A stretch of 37,029 bases of DNA from Nostoc sp. CCCryo 231-06 (GTDB taxonomy: Bacteria; Cyanobacteriota; Cyanobacteriia; Cyanobacteriales; Nostocaceae), in assembly GCA_023522315.1 (NCBI GenBank), contig JAHCSU010000409.1, positions 1 through 37,029 on the forward strand, in the 5' to 3' direction. The notes under the pieces are model-generated. The model saw nothing but the letters and a program-made list of their open reading frames with translations. It did not search any database and was not told the origin of the DNA. Position numbers and translations under genes: made by a program. Positions 8,551 through 17,580 of this stretch are shown piece by piece. Every line of letters starts with the position of its first letter. Position 1 is the first letter of the stretch.

Positions 8551-8565
8551 TTATGTCGCCCTGAC

Positions 8566-9174
8566 CTATCGTGGTGTTGGGGCAGTTTTTAGATTTGAGG
8601 GAAAATTAGGTGGCAGAAGTACCTGGTCAACTATATGAACGATGCCGTTGCTAGCTGGGATATCTGGCTGAGTCACTTTAGCGTTGTTGACTGTGATTGA
8701 GTTGCTGGCACGATCAACAGTGATTTGAACAGGACTACCCTCAATTGTTTTAACTTGTCCAGATGTCAATTGCTGGGAGGTAGTTCCCCCAGGTATAACG
8801 TGGTAGGCCAGAAGCCTGACTAATTGTTGTTTGTTTGCTGGCTGTAAGAGTTGGTCTAAAGTAGTTTTTGGTAAAGCAGAGAAAGCCGCGTCAGTAGGTG
8901 CAAATATTGTGTAAGGGCCTGGTGCAGCAAGCTGTTCACTTAAGCCTGCGGCTTGCACTGCTCGGATGAGGGTTTGAAACTGTCCCTGACTGGCTGCTGA
9001 ATTTGCCAGTTCTACTAAATTTTGGGTTGCAATGGTGGCAGTAGGAGTTGGCGTGACAGGAGGGACAGTTACTGTAGGAGTTTCGACAGGTTGAGCGCAG
9101 GCAGACAGAGCAACCAAGCTACTTATGCCAATAATATTGAACAATATTTCTACTATGCCTTTGCTCGCTTTCAT
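8566..9174 (-). CDS. Fasciclin (FAS1) domain lipoprotein
   Basis: The protein starts with a lipoprotein signal (MKASKGIVEILFNIIGISSL) ending in lipobox LSAC, so it is probably anchored to a membrane by its Cys. A Pro/Thr-rich spacer (VTVPPVTPTPTAT) follows. The rest is one FAS1 domain with both family signatures: GPYTIFAPTDAAFSALP and YHVIPGG through the C-terminal GIVHIVDQVLLPP. FAS1 domains act in adhesion or protein contacts at the cell surface. I prefer the ATG at 9174, preceded by an AGAGAAAG ribosome-binding site; a GTG at 9243 in the same frame would add 23 residues that would spoil the signal peptide. It is a single gene between sigA and gyrB; its role here is unknown. Confidence 0.88.
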   Translation of the reverse strand: MKASKGIVEILFNIIGISSLVALSACAQPVETPTVTVPPVTPTPTATIATQNLVELANSAASQGQFQTLIRAVQAAGLSEQLAAPGPYTIFAPTDAAFSALPKTTLDQLLQPANKQQLVRLLAYHVIPGGTTSQQLTSGQVKTIEGSPVQITVDRASNSITVNNAKVTQPDIPASNGIVHIVDQVLLPPNFPSNLKTAPTPR

Positions 9175-9352
9175 AGCTTTCTCTAAAATCCAGTTAAATA
9201 AGGAATTATTGACAATATCTAATGAATTTATGGATATAGTCACTCATCTAACGACATAGTTTGTAGTCTGAAAAATATTAATACAAAAAATTTATATATT
9301 TCGTAGTTTGTCATCATCCTAAAGAGGTAGTTTTTATAGAAATTTTGGATAT

Positions 9353-9389
9353 AAAAAAGGTAATGGGTGAAAACGTATCACCCATTACC
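9353..9389 (-). terminator. Terminator of gyrB
   Basis: GGTAATGGGTGA (9359-9370) pairs perfectly over 12 bp with TCACCCATTACC (9378-9389). On the minus strand the hairpin is followed by TTTTTT (complement of 9353-9358). It lies 40 bp past the gyrB stop. Confidence 0.88.
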
Positions 9390-9428
9390 AATGTCACAAA
9401 TTATTGGAGTCGTGCCAGAGAATTGATA

Positions 9429-11366
9429 TTAGATATCTAAATCGGTGAAGTTGAGTTTAGAACCATAGGTTTCGATGAATTCTCGTCTGGGGGCGACGCG
9501 ATCGCCCATTAAAATTGTGAAGATGCGATCGGCTTCGGCAGCGTCCTCAATTTCGACTTGCTTCATTTTGCGGGTTTCTGGGTTCATTGTGGTATCCCAG
9601 AGTTGTTGTGGCATCATTTCACCCAAACCTTTGAAGCGTTGGATGGTATAGTTGGCGTTAGCAGGGAATTTGGCGATTGCTTGATTTTTTTCGCGATCGC
9701 TATAGCAGTACTCATGATTACGTCCCCGTTCTACTTTAAACAGTGGGGGACAAGCAATATAAATAAAGCCTTGTTCGATGAGCGCTCGTTGATATCGATA
9801 GAAGAATGTTAACAACAAAGTTCTGATGTGTGCCCCATCTACGTCAGCGTCAGTCATGATGACTATGCGGTGATAACGCAATTGGGTGGAATCGAATTCA
9901 TCACCTTTGACACCTAAACCAAGTGCTGTAATTAACGATTGAACTTCGTTATTTTTATAAATTTTAGCATCGTCGGTTTTTTCAATGTTGAGAATTTTAC
10001 CACGTAGAGGCAAGATAGCTTGAGTGCGGCGATCGCGTCCTTGTTTCGCACTCCCACCGGCTGAGTCCCCTTCCACGATGAATATCTCGGATTCGCTGGG
10101 GTCACGAGAACTACAATCTGCCAATTTACCAGGTAATGGCGAAGATTCCAGTACGGATTTGCGTCGAACTAATTCCCGTGCATGACGCGCTGCTTCTGCG
10201 GCTTTGAAAGCTTGGATAGCTTTATCTAAAATTGAGTCTGCTATGGCAGGATGAAATTCTAAGTACTCGGTGAGGACTTCTCCCACCAGAGAATCGACAA
10301 TTCCCCGCACTTCAGTGTTACCGAGTTTGGTTTTGGTTTGTCCTTCAAATTCTGGATCTGGGACTTTAACCGAAATTACCGCAGTCAAACCTTCGCGGAC
10401 GTGTTCGCCACTGAGGTTAGTTTCATTTTCTTTAATTTTATTGCGCTTACGAGCGATCGCATTTAATGTCCGAGTCAGAACCGCCTTTAACCCTTCTAAG
10501 TGCGTACCACCATCCACTGTGCGAATATTGTTAGCAAAACCCAGCACATTATCCGTGTAAGCATCAGTACACCATTGCAATGAAACTTCCACTTGTACGT
10601 TGTTGCGTTCCCCCTGCACATAGATAATTTCTTCATGAAGTGGCTGCTTCTCGCGGTTCATGTAGGCGATATATTCTTTAATGCCACCCTTGTAATCGTA
10701 GGATTCTACCTTGGGTGTATCGCTTTTCAGTAATTCCAGACGGTGGTCAGTAAAGGTAATTTTGACACCAGCATTCAGATACGCCAATTCCCGTAGGCGA
10801 CCTGATAAAGTGATGTAATCAAACTCAATGCTAACAGTGAATATTTGGGTATCTGGTTTAAAAGTAACAGAAGTTCCGGTTCTATCTTCTTTATAAGGCT
10901 TGACTTGCAGTTCAGTAACTGGGATACCCCGTTCATAGCGCTGGAGATGAACTTTTTTATCTCGCCAAACTGTAACTTCTACAACCTCAGATAGGGCATT
11001 AACAACAGAAATACCAACCCCGTGCAATCCTCCTGAAACTTTGTAACCACCACCGCCAAACTTACCACCGGCGTGCAGTACCGTCATTACGGTTTCCAAA
11101 GCCGATTTTCCGGTGCGCGAGTGAGTATCGACGGGAATACCGCGACCATCATCTGTTACAGTCACTGAACCATCAGCGTTGATATCCACTTCTATATGAG
11201 TGCAATGACCCGCCAAAGCCTCATCGATTGAATTGTCCACCACCTCGTAAACTAAATGGTGGAGTCCTCGCGGCCCAGTGGTACCGATGTACATTCCTGG
11301 TCTTTTGCGGACGGCTTCCAGACCTTCCAGAACTTGAATCTGATCGGCACTGTAACTGCTCGTCAT
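9429..11366 (-). CDS. gyrB: DNA gyrase subunit B
   Basis: This 645-residue protein is the ATPase subunit of gyrase. In order: the N-terminal GHKL ATPase with the Mg/ATP Asn ([14 protein letters not shown]), DDGRGIPVD and [15 protein letters not shown]; a transducer domain; the TOPRIM domain with [15 protein letters not shown] and the metal-binding DADVDGAHI; and the C-terminal [21 protein letters not shown]. The length matches short GyrB proteins without the enterobacterial insertion. It can pair with the A subunit at 2463-5003 and presumably with a canonical GyrA elsewhere; cyanobacteria often carry one B and two A subunits. ATG at 11366 gives the family start. It is divergent from miaA, with about 200 bp between them. 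Confidence 0.96.
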   Translation of the reverse strand: MTSSYSADQIQVLEGLEAVRKRPGMYIGTTGPRGLHHLVYEVVDNSIDEALAGHCTHIEVDINADGSVTVTDDGRGIPVDTHSRTGKSALETVMTVLHAGGKFGGGGYKVSGGLHGVGISVVNALSEVVEVTVWRDKKVHLQRYERGIPVTELQVKPYKEDRTGTSVTFKPDTQIFTVSIEFDYITLSGRLRELAYLNAGVKITFTDHRLELLKSDTPKVESYDYKGGIKEYIAYMNREKQPLHEEIIYVQGERNNVQVEVSLQWCTDAYTDNVLGFANNIRTVDGGTHLEGLKAVLTRTLNAIARKRNKIKENETNLSGEHVREGLTAVISVKVPDPEFEGQTKTKLGNTEVRGIVDSLVGEVLTEYLEFHPAIADSILDKAIQAFKAAEAARHARELVRRKSVLESSPLPGKLADCSSRDPSESEIFIVEGDSAGGSAKQGRDRRTQAILPLRGKILNIEKTDDAKIYKNNEVQSLITALGLGVKGDEFDSTQLRYHRIVIMTDADVDGAHIRTLLLTFFYRYQRALIEQGFIYIACPPLFKVERGRNHEYCYSDREKNQAIAKFPANANYTIQRFKGLGEMMPQQLWDTTMNPETRKMKQVEIEDAAEADRIFTILMGDRVAPRREFIETYGSKLNFTDLDI

Positions 11367-11565
11367 GTAAACTCTCCTGATGCGTGGGGTTGAAATCGCC
11401 TAAAGGCAAATAAAAGTAAAAACACTCCAAAATTGTAACACAAAAGCCTTGCTGGCGTCTGTAGGGCATTTTCTAGAGAAGTTTATACTGGGGTTGCACT
11501 ACCGTGGAAGAGGGGCACCGGAGGCAGGGGAAGCACGGGGAGAATAGCTTAATAACTAATGACAA

Positions 11566-12468
11566 ATGACTAAATTAATTGTGATTTGTGGGGCGACGGC
11601 AACGGGTAAATCGGGTTTAGCTTTGGCTTTGGCGATGCAGTTGGGTTCTGTAATTCTCAGTGCTGATTCTCGTCAAGTTTACCGTGAGTTTGATATTGGG
11701 ACGGCGAAACCAACTGTAGCTGAACAAAAATTGGTGCGGCACTATTTAATAGATATCTGCGATCCAACAGACATGATGACAGTAGCAGACTATCAGCAGC
11801 AAACACAAGCCTTAATTGCTTCTGTTGGTGTTACACCACTGTTTCTAGTTGGTGGCACTGGTTTATATATCCGTTCCATTGTCCAAGGGATGAAAATTCC
11901 CAGAGTTGCACCACAGATTGAATTGCGATCGCAACTTGAATCTCTCGGTCAATCTCAACTCTACGCAATGTTACAACAAGTTGACCCCGTTGCAACACAA
12001 AAAATTCATGCTAATGATTCAGTGCGAACTTTAAGAGCATTAGAGGTATATTATGTTACTGGAAATCCGATTTCTGAGCAGCAAGGGGAGAATCCACCAA
12101 ATTATCCGATTCTGCAAATTGGTTTAGATTGCGATGTTGACAAGTTGGGCGCTCGCATTAAACAGCGTACTGAGCAAATGATAGCAGATAGTTTGGTCGA
12201 GGAGGTGGAATATCTTTGTCAAAAATATGGCACTGATTTATCTTTATTGAATACTTTAGGCTATCAAGAAATCAAGCGATATTTGGCTGGCGATATTTCC
12301 TTAGATGAAGCGAAAGAATTAATAATTTTGCATACCAGACAATTTGCCAAGCGACAACGTACTTGGTTTCGAGCCTATCCCCAAATTGAATGGTTTGATG
12401 CAAACAATCATGATTTATTAGATAAGGTTTGGCAGCGAATAAATGAGTTTATAAATTGCACGAGTTAG
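11566..12468 (+). CDS. miaA: tRNA dimethylallyltransferase MiaA
   Basis: This 300-residue enzyme transfers a dimethylallyl group from DMAPP to N6 of A37 in tRNAs that read codons starting with U. Motifs seen: the P-loop GATATGKSGLALALA at the N-terminus, ILSADSRQVYREFDIGTAKP, HYLIDICDP, VGGTGLYIRSIVQG and TLGYQEIKRYLAG, followed by the Arg/Lys-rich ILHTRQFAKRQRTWFR. All are full and in order. The start ATG at 11566 lies within a heptamer repeat (AATGACAAATGACTAA), yet it gives the usual MTKLIVICGATATGKSG start. No strong Shine-Dalgarno is visible. It is a single gene divergent from gyrB, ending with a 12-bp hairpin 22 bp past the stop. Confidence 0.96.
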   Translation: MTKLIVICGATATGKSGLALALAMQLGSVILSADSRQVYREFDIGTAKPTVAEQKLVRHYLIDICDPTDMMTVADYQQQTQALIASVGVTPLFLVGGTGLYIRSIVQGMKIPRVAPQIELRSQLESLGQSQLYAMLQQVDPVATQKIHANDSVRTLRALEVYYVTGNPISEQQGENPPNYPILQIGLDCDVDKLGARIKQRTEQMIADSLVEEVEYLCQKYGTDLSLLNTLGYQEIKRYLAGDISLDEAKELIILHTRQFAKRQRTWFRAYPQIEWFDANNHDLLDKVWQRINEFINCTS

Positions 12469-12489
12469 TGAGAATTTTTTTGCTCATGC

Positions 12490-12518
12490 AAAGACGCAAA
12501 GTTTTTCTTTGCGTCTTT
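12490..12518. repeat. 12-bp hairpin repeat after miaA
   Basis: AAAGACGCAAAG (12490-12501) pairs perfectly with CTTTGCGTCTTT (12507-12518) across TTTTT. CGCAAAGACGCAAAG-type palindromes are common dispersed elements in cyanobacterial gaps. There is no U-tract after either arm, so termination is uncertain, but it lies between convergent genes. Confidence 0.6.
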
Positions 12519-12535
12519 AGAGCGAGTTTCCTATC

Positions 12536-13264
12536 CTAAAGAGTGTCGGGATCTACACCCATAGCCCGTAGCCTATCTACTAGTAATTGGGTGCGTTTTT
12601 CTGCTTGTTCAGCACGTTGTCGTTCCTGTTCAGCACGTTGTTGTTCCTGTTCAGCACGTTCATCCCCAGTTAGCAAAACATTACCATTTTGGTAGCACCA
12701 GCGTAACCAATTATCCTGTCTGCCTTCAAATTCACCTTCCCACAGAGTTATACCTAAACCAACTTGTTCTAACCAAGTTTCAGAAGTTTCAAAGTAGCGT
12801 GTTCCCCTAAGTTCATAAACATGCAGTATTTTTTCTGCTAATTGCTGATTTGGGTCATATACGATGTAGTAACTAGCCCGCATGTGTTCATAAATTTTCA
12901 GCTTTTTGCCCAGTTCATCACCTTCTTTATTAGAGACAATTTCGAGGACAACTTCGGGAGGTTTGCCAAAACGCCAAACCATATAACAACGATTTTGTTT
13001 TTCCCACCATTTTTCAGGTACTTGGACATCTAAGCTGAGAAAAACATCGGGTACTATTGCGGGTTGACCGTCTGTATGATAGATACCCACATTAGCTTCA
13101 GCCAAAAAAGTCTGCTGCTGCATGGAACTGTAAAGAGAGCTAACTAAAAGACGTTGTTGTTTGGCAGATGCAAAATTGTCCACAGGTGTATCATCTTCAG
13201 TGACTAGCTGGTTGGCATCTGGCACATAGTAATCATCATCATTGATTAGAACTTGTTGAACCAT
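12536..13264 (-). CDS. Uma2-family (DUF820) PD-(D/E)XK nuclease-like protein
   Basis: This protein of 242 residues belongs to the Uma2/DUF820 family, abundant in cyanobacteria and built on a restriction-endonuclease-like fold. The expected metal-site pattern is visible: Asp in IVPDVFLSLDV, Glu in PPEVVLEIVSNKEGDE, and Lys in GKKLKIYEHMRASYYIVYDP. The C-terminus is a charged coiled coil of repeated RAEQEQQ-like units. The ATG at 13264 has an AAAGGAT ribosome-binding site; a longer frame to 13303 overlaps the upstream gene and is less likely. It starts 31 nt after the stop of the HTH-GTPase gene on the same strand, so the two are probably co-transcribed. Nuclease activity is not proven for this family. 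Confidence 0.85.
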   Translation of the reverse strand: MVQQVLINDDDYYVPDANQLVTEDDTPVDNFASAKQQRLLVSSLYSSMQQQTFLAEANVGIYHTDGQPAIVPDVFLSLDVQVPEKWWEKQNRCYMVWRFGKPPEVVLEIVSNKEGDELGKKLKIYEHMRASYYIVYDPNQQLAEKILHVYELRGTRYFETSETWLEQVGLGITLWEGEFEGRQDNWLRWCYQNGNVLLTGDERAEQEQQRAEQERQRAEQAEKRTQLLVDRLRAMGVDPDTL

Positions 13265-13295
13265 GATTTTATCCTTTATATCATGACTTTTAGGT

Positions 13296-15407
13296 TTAAA
13301 CATTACCTATCAATTTGTTTAATTTCCCAAAAACTTTTTCTTCCCACGCTTCTTCAATACGTTTATTTAATAAGTCGTGTAAGTGCTGTTGTTCAGTAGC
13401 AGTAAACCATCGTTTAAGTTTACTAATTACTTCATCACGAAATCCTGAACCTTTTATAGTCGCACACTCTTTCCAGATATCGCTTTTGATCAGAGTACCT
13501 TTGAAAATTTGTTCCCCGATTTGTTCTGAGTAGGTAAGGAATTCTTGATGCCATTCATCCCAGTTCGATAATACTTCATTTACAAAATTATCTGCATATT
13601 CTTTGACTAGAGAATCGCCAACTAAATTTTGAAGTATTCCTTTTAACTCGTGAAACATAGGCATAGTAGTGTTCCAGGCAACAGACTTAGAACCATTACC
13701 AAGAAGTAAATAGACATCAAACTTGTCTAAGGTTCCATTACGGCGTGTGGTTGCGCGTACTGTACCTGCATGAGTTTTTCGCATTTCTGGTATTAATAGC
13801 TTGTCATGAATACGCCCAAAATATAGAGGCTTTCCCTGCCATCGATCTAAAAAAATCTTTAATTGATTGCTAACTATTTCGTATGCCTTCTGTGCATTAT
13901 GTTCTTTTTGATTTCTAATCAAAGCGTTTATAGCCTCTACTGTACTGGATAGACGTTTAGCATAATTCAAGCGTAATTTATCCAGTTTCTCAATTAGAGC
14001 CTGAGCTATCTCCGCAGGATTGTCCTGTTCTGGTTGAGCATTAAAAAATAGAATTGGTATATCTTTTACATCGATTTGTTTAAGTAGTGGCTGTAATGCA
14101 GTCTGTACTTCTTCACACTTTAGATTATATGCTTCTTCTTTTGAATCTACTAAGTCTCCAGCATCATTAGTCTTGTTATAAGCTTCGTCATTTTTCGGAA
14201 GAACAAGAATGACTACACGCTCTTGTAATACTTTCTCAGAACCATTTTGAATCAGGGTATTAATCAGGTCGCGTATCTCGCTACCTGGTGCATCATTAAA
14301 GCGAGAACAAAACACTGTCAAGCTTCGTTGGTTATTAAGACAGTCCATTAAATCGCGTCGGATTGCTGTACCATCCTTATCTAAACCCCTTGTATCAATA
14401 ATCTCTAAGTCATAGCTAGAGGACTGAAAGAATGTATCTGGAACCATAACATCAATCCGTCTTGGCACTGAAAATTCTTTATGGAGACCATAATTGATTA
14501 GTCGAAAGGTCTCTTTTAGCCATTCTATACCTGTCTGGTTAGATGTTTTATCAAACCAAATTTCCTCTCGCGATCTTTCTTGAAGCTTTAACATCTCTGA
14601 AAACTTCAAAAACAGAGGCTCTGGATTTTCATACTGTTTCGCTAACTCTGTAAAAGTTTCTCGTTTCAATCCAGCCATATTAAATAGCAAACGCTGGATT
14701 TCTTGAGAAACTACTTCTTGTTGATTCTCTTGGTTTTCCTCGTTGCTATTATTGCTATCCATACATATATATTCAAGCAATTTGTTTATCTCATCCAAGG
14801 AATAAGGCTTGACACGTATTCCAAATTTTTCTCCGCATCGGATAGCAACTTCACAAACCGTTGTTCTACCAGTCCCTACTGCAAGAACACTTTGACGAGT
14901 TAATTGTTTCTCTTGTGGAATTGTTAGCCCTGTTAGCTTGCCAACAGCTGTTGTTTTACCTACACCAATTGAGCCTGTATATATAATCGAGTGTTCAAGA
15001 GATGCAAGATATTCAGCCTCTTCCCGAACTGTATTTTGATACATCTCTGCTTGACGTATTACAAAATCAGGTGCCCCTTCAGAAATTAATTGTTGCAATT
15101 CTCGAAGAGAAATTTCTGCTTTCCATAACTCGTCTCTCTGTGGATTATTGAATGATGGGCGCTTCAAAATCTTCCAAGGTTTCAAAAATGCTAAGTAATC
15201 CTTTGCCTCTTTCGTACCAACAGCATTAATATATCCCTCTATTTCCTGGCTTGTAGGAGTAACTTTCTCTTTCTCTATACGTGAAATGTGACTTTGCGCT
15301 ACGTTTATACTTGCTGCAATATCAGCTTGCTTCTTTTTTGCTATTTTTCTCAACTCGGACAAAGTTTTGCCCACATCGCTTGGCAAATCATATATGCTGC
15401 TAGACAT
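13296..15407 (-). CDS. XRE-type HTH domain fused to a large P-loop GTPase
   Basis: This protein of 703 residues joins two modules. Residues about 16-64 form an XRE/Cro-type helix-turn-helix (RKIAKKKQADIAASINVAQS, then HISRIEKEK). After a helical linker comes a P-loop domain: Walker A GSIGVGKTT near residue 145, a Thr-containing GTGRTT that could be switch I, and a Walker B/G3 motif EIIDTRGLDKDG near 338. The G4 motif is unclear; LVLPKNDEAYN is the nearest candidate. The 350-residue C-terminal part is helical and ends KLNKLIGNV. The layout recalls TRAFAC/dynamin-like GTPases, but I do not recognise the family. I prefer the ATG at 15407; the ATG at 15452 would add 15 residues encoded by AT-repeat DNA. 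It leads a likely operon with the Uma2 gene. Confidence 0.8.
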   Translation of the reverse strand: MSSSIYDLPSDVGKTLSELRKIAKKKQADIAASINVAQSHISRIEKEKVTPTSQEIEGYINAVGTKEAKDYLAFLKPWKILKRPSFNNPQRDELWKAEISLRELQQLISEGAPDFVIRQAEMYQNTVREEAEYLASLEHSIIYTGSIGVGKTTAVGKLTGLTIPQEKQLTRQSVLAVGTGRTTVCEVAIRCGEKFGIRVKPYSLDEINKLLEYICMDSNNSNEENQENQQEVVSQEIQRLLFNMAGLKRETFTELAKQYENPEPLFLKFSEMLKLQERSREEIWFDKTSNQTGIEWLKETFRLINYGLHKEFSVPRRIDVMVPDTFFQSSSYDLEIIDTRGLDKDGTAIRRDLMDCLNNQRSLTVFCSRFNDAPGSEIRDLINTLIQNGSEKVLQERVVILVLPKNDEAYNKTNDAGDLVDSKEEAYNLKCEEVQTALQPLLKQIDVKDIPILFFNAQPEQDNPAEIAQALIEKLDKLRLNYAKRLSSTVEAINALIRNQKEHNAQKAYEIVSNQLKIFLDRWQGKPLYFGRIHDKLLIPEMRKTHAGTVRATTRRNGTLDKFDVYLLLGNGSKSVAWNTTMPMFHELKGILQNLVGDSLVKEYADNFVNEVLSNWDEWHQEFLTYSEQIGEQIFKGTLIKSDIWKECATIKGSGFRDEVISKLKRWFTATEQQHLHDLLNKRIEEAWEEKVFGKLNKLIGNV

Positions 15408-15500
15408 AAAGTTTTTTGATATATATATGCCTCTATAAATATATTTATGCATATATTCTTAAAAATGGCAAACTTATATATATATATATATGCAAAATGA
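15408..15500 (-). promoter_or_regulatory. TA-rich control region of the HTH-GTPase operon
   Basis: Upstream of the gene lie a perfect 14-bp palindrome (15435-15448, ATAAATATATTTAT) and alternating TA runs at 15420-15428 and 15475-15491. XRE-type proteins usually bind short palindromes near their own promoter, so this is a candidate autoregulatory site. AT-rich DNA produces palindromes by chance, so confidence is low. Confidence 0.3.
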
Positions 15501-15769
15501 ACTGCTCTGATATCTCAAGAGACTCAGGATTAGATTTTGTAGGCAGTTGGTTGTGTTGAAGAACAAAACCCAACGCTTTAAAGGATATTTTGTTATTGTT
15601 CAAGCCAAGCAACTTTTTCCTCTCCATCAAATGTGATCGCACCTTCCGTACTCAAATCGTGCGATCGCCTTTTACTCACTCTTGGCTGCTATTCTTGCAA
15701 CAATAGTAATTAAAGCGTTCCAAACAAGCCTGCAACACTCAATACATCTACCTTGAACTTTAAGAAACT

Positions 15770-17242
15770 ATGCTTACCCAAGATAAAAAACAACGCAACT
15801 GGAAACCCATTCTCAAAGCATTTGAGGCTGTCCTTGGCAAAAATGGAGTGGTGCAACGCCGCGAAGAACTCATTACCTATGAATGCGATGGTTTAACTGG
15901 CTATCGCCAACGTCCGGCTGTGGTGGTGTTACCCAGAACCACAGAACAAGTTGCAGAAGTGGTGAAGATATGCAATCAATATTCTATACCCTTCATAGCA
16001 CGCGGTTCTGGTACAGGTTTATCTGGTGGCGCTTTGCCAGTGATAGACTCTGTTTTAATTGTTACTTCCTTAATGCGGCAAATCCTCAGCATTGATTTAG
16101 AAAATCAACGTACAGTTGTTCAACCAGGGGTGATTAATAGTTGGGTGACACAAGCTGTCAGTGGTGCTGGTTTTTACTACGCTCCTGACCCTTCTAGCCA
16201 AATTATCTGCTCTATTGGGGGCAATATTGCCGAAAATTCTGGTGGTGTACATTGTCTCAAATACGGTGTTACTACTAACCACGTTTTGGGATTAAAAATT
16301 GTCACGCCGGAAGGGGAAATTATCGATTTAGGCGGACAAATTCCAGAAATGCCTGGTTATGATTTAACAGGTGTGTTTGTTGGTTCCGAAGGTACTTTAG
16401 GAATTGCTACAGAAATTACTTTGCGAATTCTCAAAAGTGCAGAATCAATTTGTGTGCTGTTGGCAGATTTTACTAGCATTGAAGCTGCTGGAGCTACTGT
16501 TTCTGACATCATCAGCGCCGGAATTATTCCTGGTGGTATGGAAATGATGGATAACTTCAGCATCAATGCTGTTGAAGATGTTGTAGCAACTAATTGTTAT
16601 CCCCGCGATGCTACTGCCATTTTGCTAATAGAAATTGACGGTTTAGAAGTAGAAGTTGCAGGAAATAAGCAGCGAGTTATTGAAATTTGTAAAAAGAATG
16701 GTGCCCGAAATGTCACTTCTGCTACTGACCCAGAAACCAGATTGAAATTATGGAAAGGACGCAAAGCCGCTTTTGCTGCGGCTGGGCATTTAAGTCCAGA
16801 TTATTATGTGCAAGATGGTGTAATTCCCCGAACTCAGTTGCCTTATGTTCTGCATGAGATTAAGGCATTAAGTGAACAATATGGTTATCGTGTTGCTAAT
16901 GTATTTCATGCTGGCGATGGCAATCTTCATCCGCTAATTCTTTATGATAATTCTGTGCATGGAGCATTAGAGCAAGTAGAAGAAATGGGTGGAAAAATTC
17001 TGAAACTTTGTGTCCAAGTCGGTGGTAGTATTTCGGGTGAACATGGCATCGGTGCAGAGAAAAAGTGCTATATGCCACAGATGTTTAGCCAAGTCGATTT
17101 AGAAACTATGCAATGGGTACGGCAAGTTTTTAATCCTAAAGGGTTAGCAAATCCTGAAAAGATATTCCCCACACCACGAACTTGTGGTGAAGCAGCAAAT
17201 GCATCGGCACTCAAGCAATTTGAAGGTGTGGAAAGATTTTAA
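15770..17242 (+). CDS. glcD: Glycolate oxidase/dehydrogenase FAD-binding subunit GlcD
   Basis: This 490-residue flavoprotein oxidises glycolate to glyoxylate in the photorespiratory pathway. It has the PCMH-type FAD-binding domain (about residues 50-230) with RGSGTGLSGGALP, PDPSSQIICSIGGNIAEN, SGGVHCLKYGVTTNHVLG and GSEGTLGIATEITL. The C-terminal oxidase domain carries the family signatures VFHAGDGNLHPLIL and GGSISGEHGIGAEK. Length and motif order match GlcD. In cyanobacteria the partner GlcE/GlcF subunits may be encoded elsewhere; none is next to it. ATG at 15770 is consistent with family starts. It stands alone, divergent from the HTH-GTPase gene. Confidence 0.92.
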   Translation: MLTQDKKQRNWKPILKAFEAVLGKNGVVQRREELITYECDGLTGYRQRPAVVVLPRTTEQVAEVVKICNQYSIPFIARGSGTGLSGGALPVIDSVLIVTSLMRQILSIDLENQRTVVQPGVINSWVTQAVSGAGFYYAPDPSSQIICSIGGNIAENSGGVHCLKYGVTTNHVLGLKIVTPEGEIIDLGGQIPEMPGYDLTGVFVGSEGTLGIATEITLRILKSAESICVLLADFTSIEAAGATVSDIISAGIIPGGMEMMDNFSINAVEDVVATNCYPRDATAILLIEIDGLEVEVAGNKQRVIEICKKNGARNVTSATDPETRLKLWKGRKAAFAAAGHLSPDYYVQDGVIPRTQLPYVLHEIKALSEQYGYRVANVFHAGDGNLHPLILYDNSVHGALEQVEEMGGKILKLCVQVGGSISGEHGIGAEKKCYMPQMFSQVDLETMQWVRQVFNPKGLANPEKIFPTPRTCGEAANASALKQFEGVERF

Positions 17243-17580
17243 GAGTTAGGATTTCCTTTCGTTCCCTGGCAGAGCCAGGGAATGCACTTATGGGAGGCTC
17301 TGCCTATAGTTAGTATAGGAGGCGGAGCCTCATTCTGCATTCCCAGTCGGAGACTGGGAACGAGGAGGGGTGAATTTGGGGGGTGCGCTTAACGTAGGGA
17401 AACCACGCATATCATGGTCTCTTGTATTTCACAGAATTAAAAATAGCGAGAATTGTCCACTAAGCCACATTTATTATTTTACATATTGGCATAAAATCAT
17501 CATTTATTTACATCATCCGGAGGATTATAACTTTATTTTGTAGTTATATATATTCCGATCGCATTAGGTCACGCTTACAA
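17243..17580. other. Intergenic region with a composite hairpin repeat
   Basis: The first part is filled by the repeat at 17257-17364 described separately. The remainder, up to the GH10-like gene, is AT-rich with GGAGGAT at 17519-17525, too far from the start to act as its ribosome-binding site. No gene is visible. Confidence 0.5.
17257..17364. repeat. Composite three-hairpin dispersed repeat
   Basis: Three inverted repeats follow each other: CGTTCCCTGGCAGAGCCAGG (17260-17279, stem CCCTGGC/GCCAGGG), a long imperfect hairpin with arms GAGGCTCTGCCTATA and TATAGGAGGCGGAGCCTC (about 17294-17331), and GCATTCCCAGTCGGAGACTG followed by GGAACG (17338-17363). The outer parts are mutually related in inverted order (CGTTCCC...GGGAATGC versus GCATTCCC...GGGAACG). 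The last hairpin matches the repeat at 5039-5062. It is non-coding. Confidence 0.7.

Larger units (their letters stand above)
7150..8565. other. 1.4-kb region without a convincing gene upstream of sigA
   Basis: No reading frame here looks coding. The best open frame, plus strand 7330-7701, has no family resemblance, no ribosome-binding site and unusual composition, and I reject it. The region probably holds the sigA promoter(s) and a long leader. It contains a strong plus-strand terminator at 7279-7299 with no plus-strand gene before it, a HIP1 site near 8110, and an 11-bp hairpin at 8526-8550 just past the fasciclin gene. A non-coding RNA is possible but not demonstrated. Confidence 0.5.

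Noticed and set aside
15445-15642. 65-residue minus-strand frame overlapping the HTH-GTPase start
   Set aside because: It overlaps the TA-rich control region, has no recognisable sequence, and its tail is encoded by TA repeats.
12536-15655. Absence of HIP1 (GCGATCGC) sites as evidence of horizontal transfer of the HTH-GTPase/Uma2 pair
   Set aside because: The neighbouring core gene glcD also lacks HIP1 sites over about 1.5 kb, so the gap is not diagnostic.
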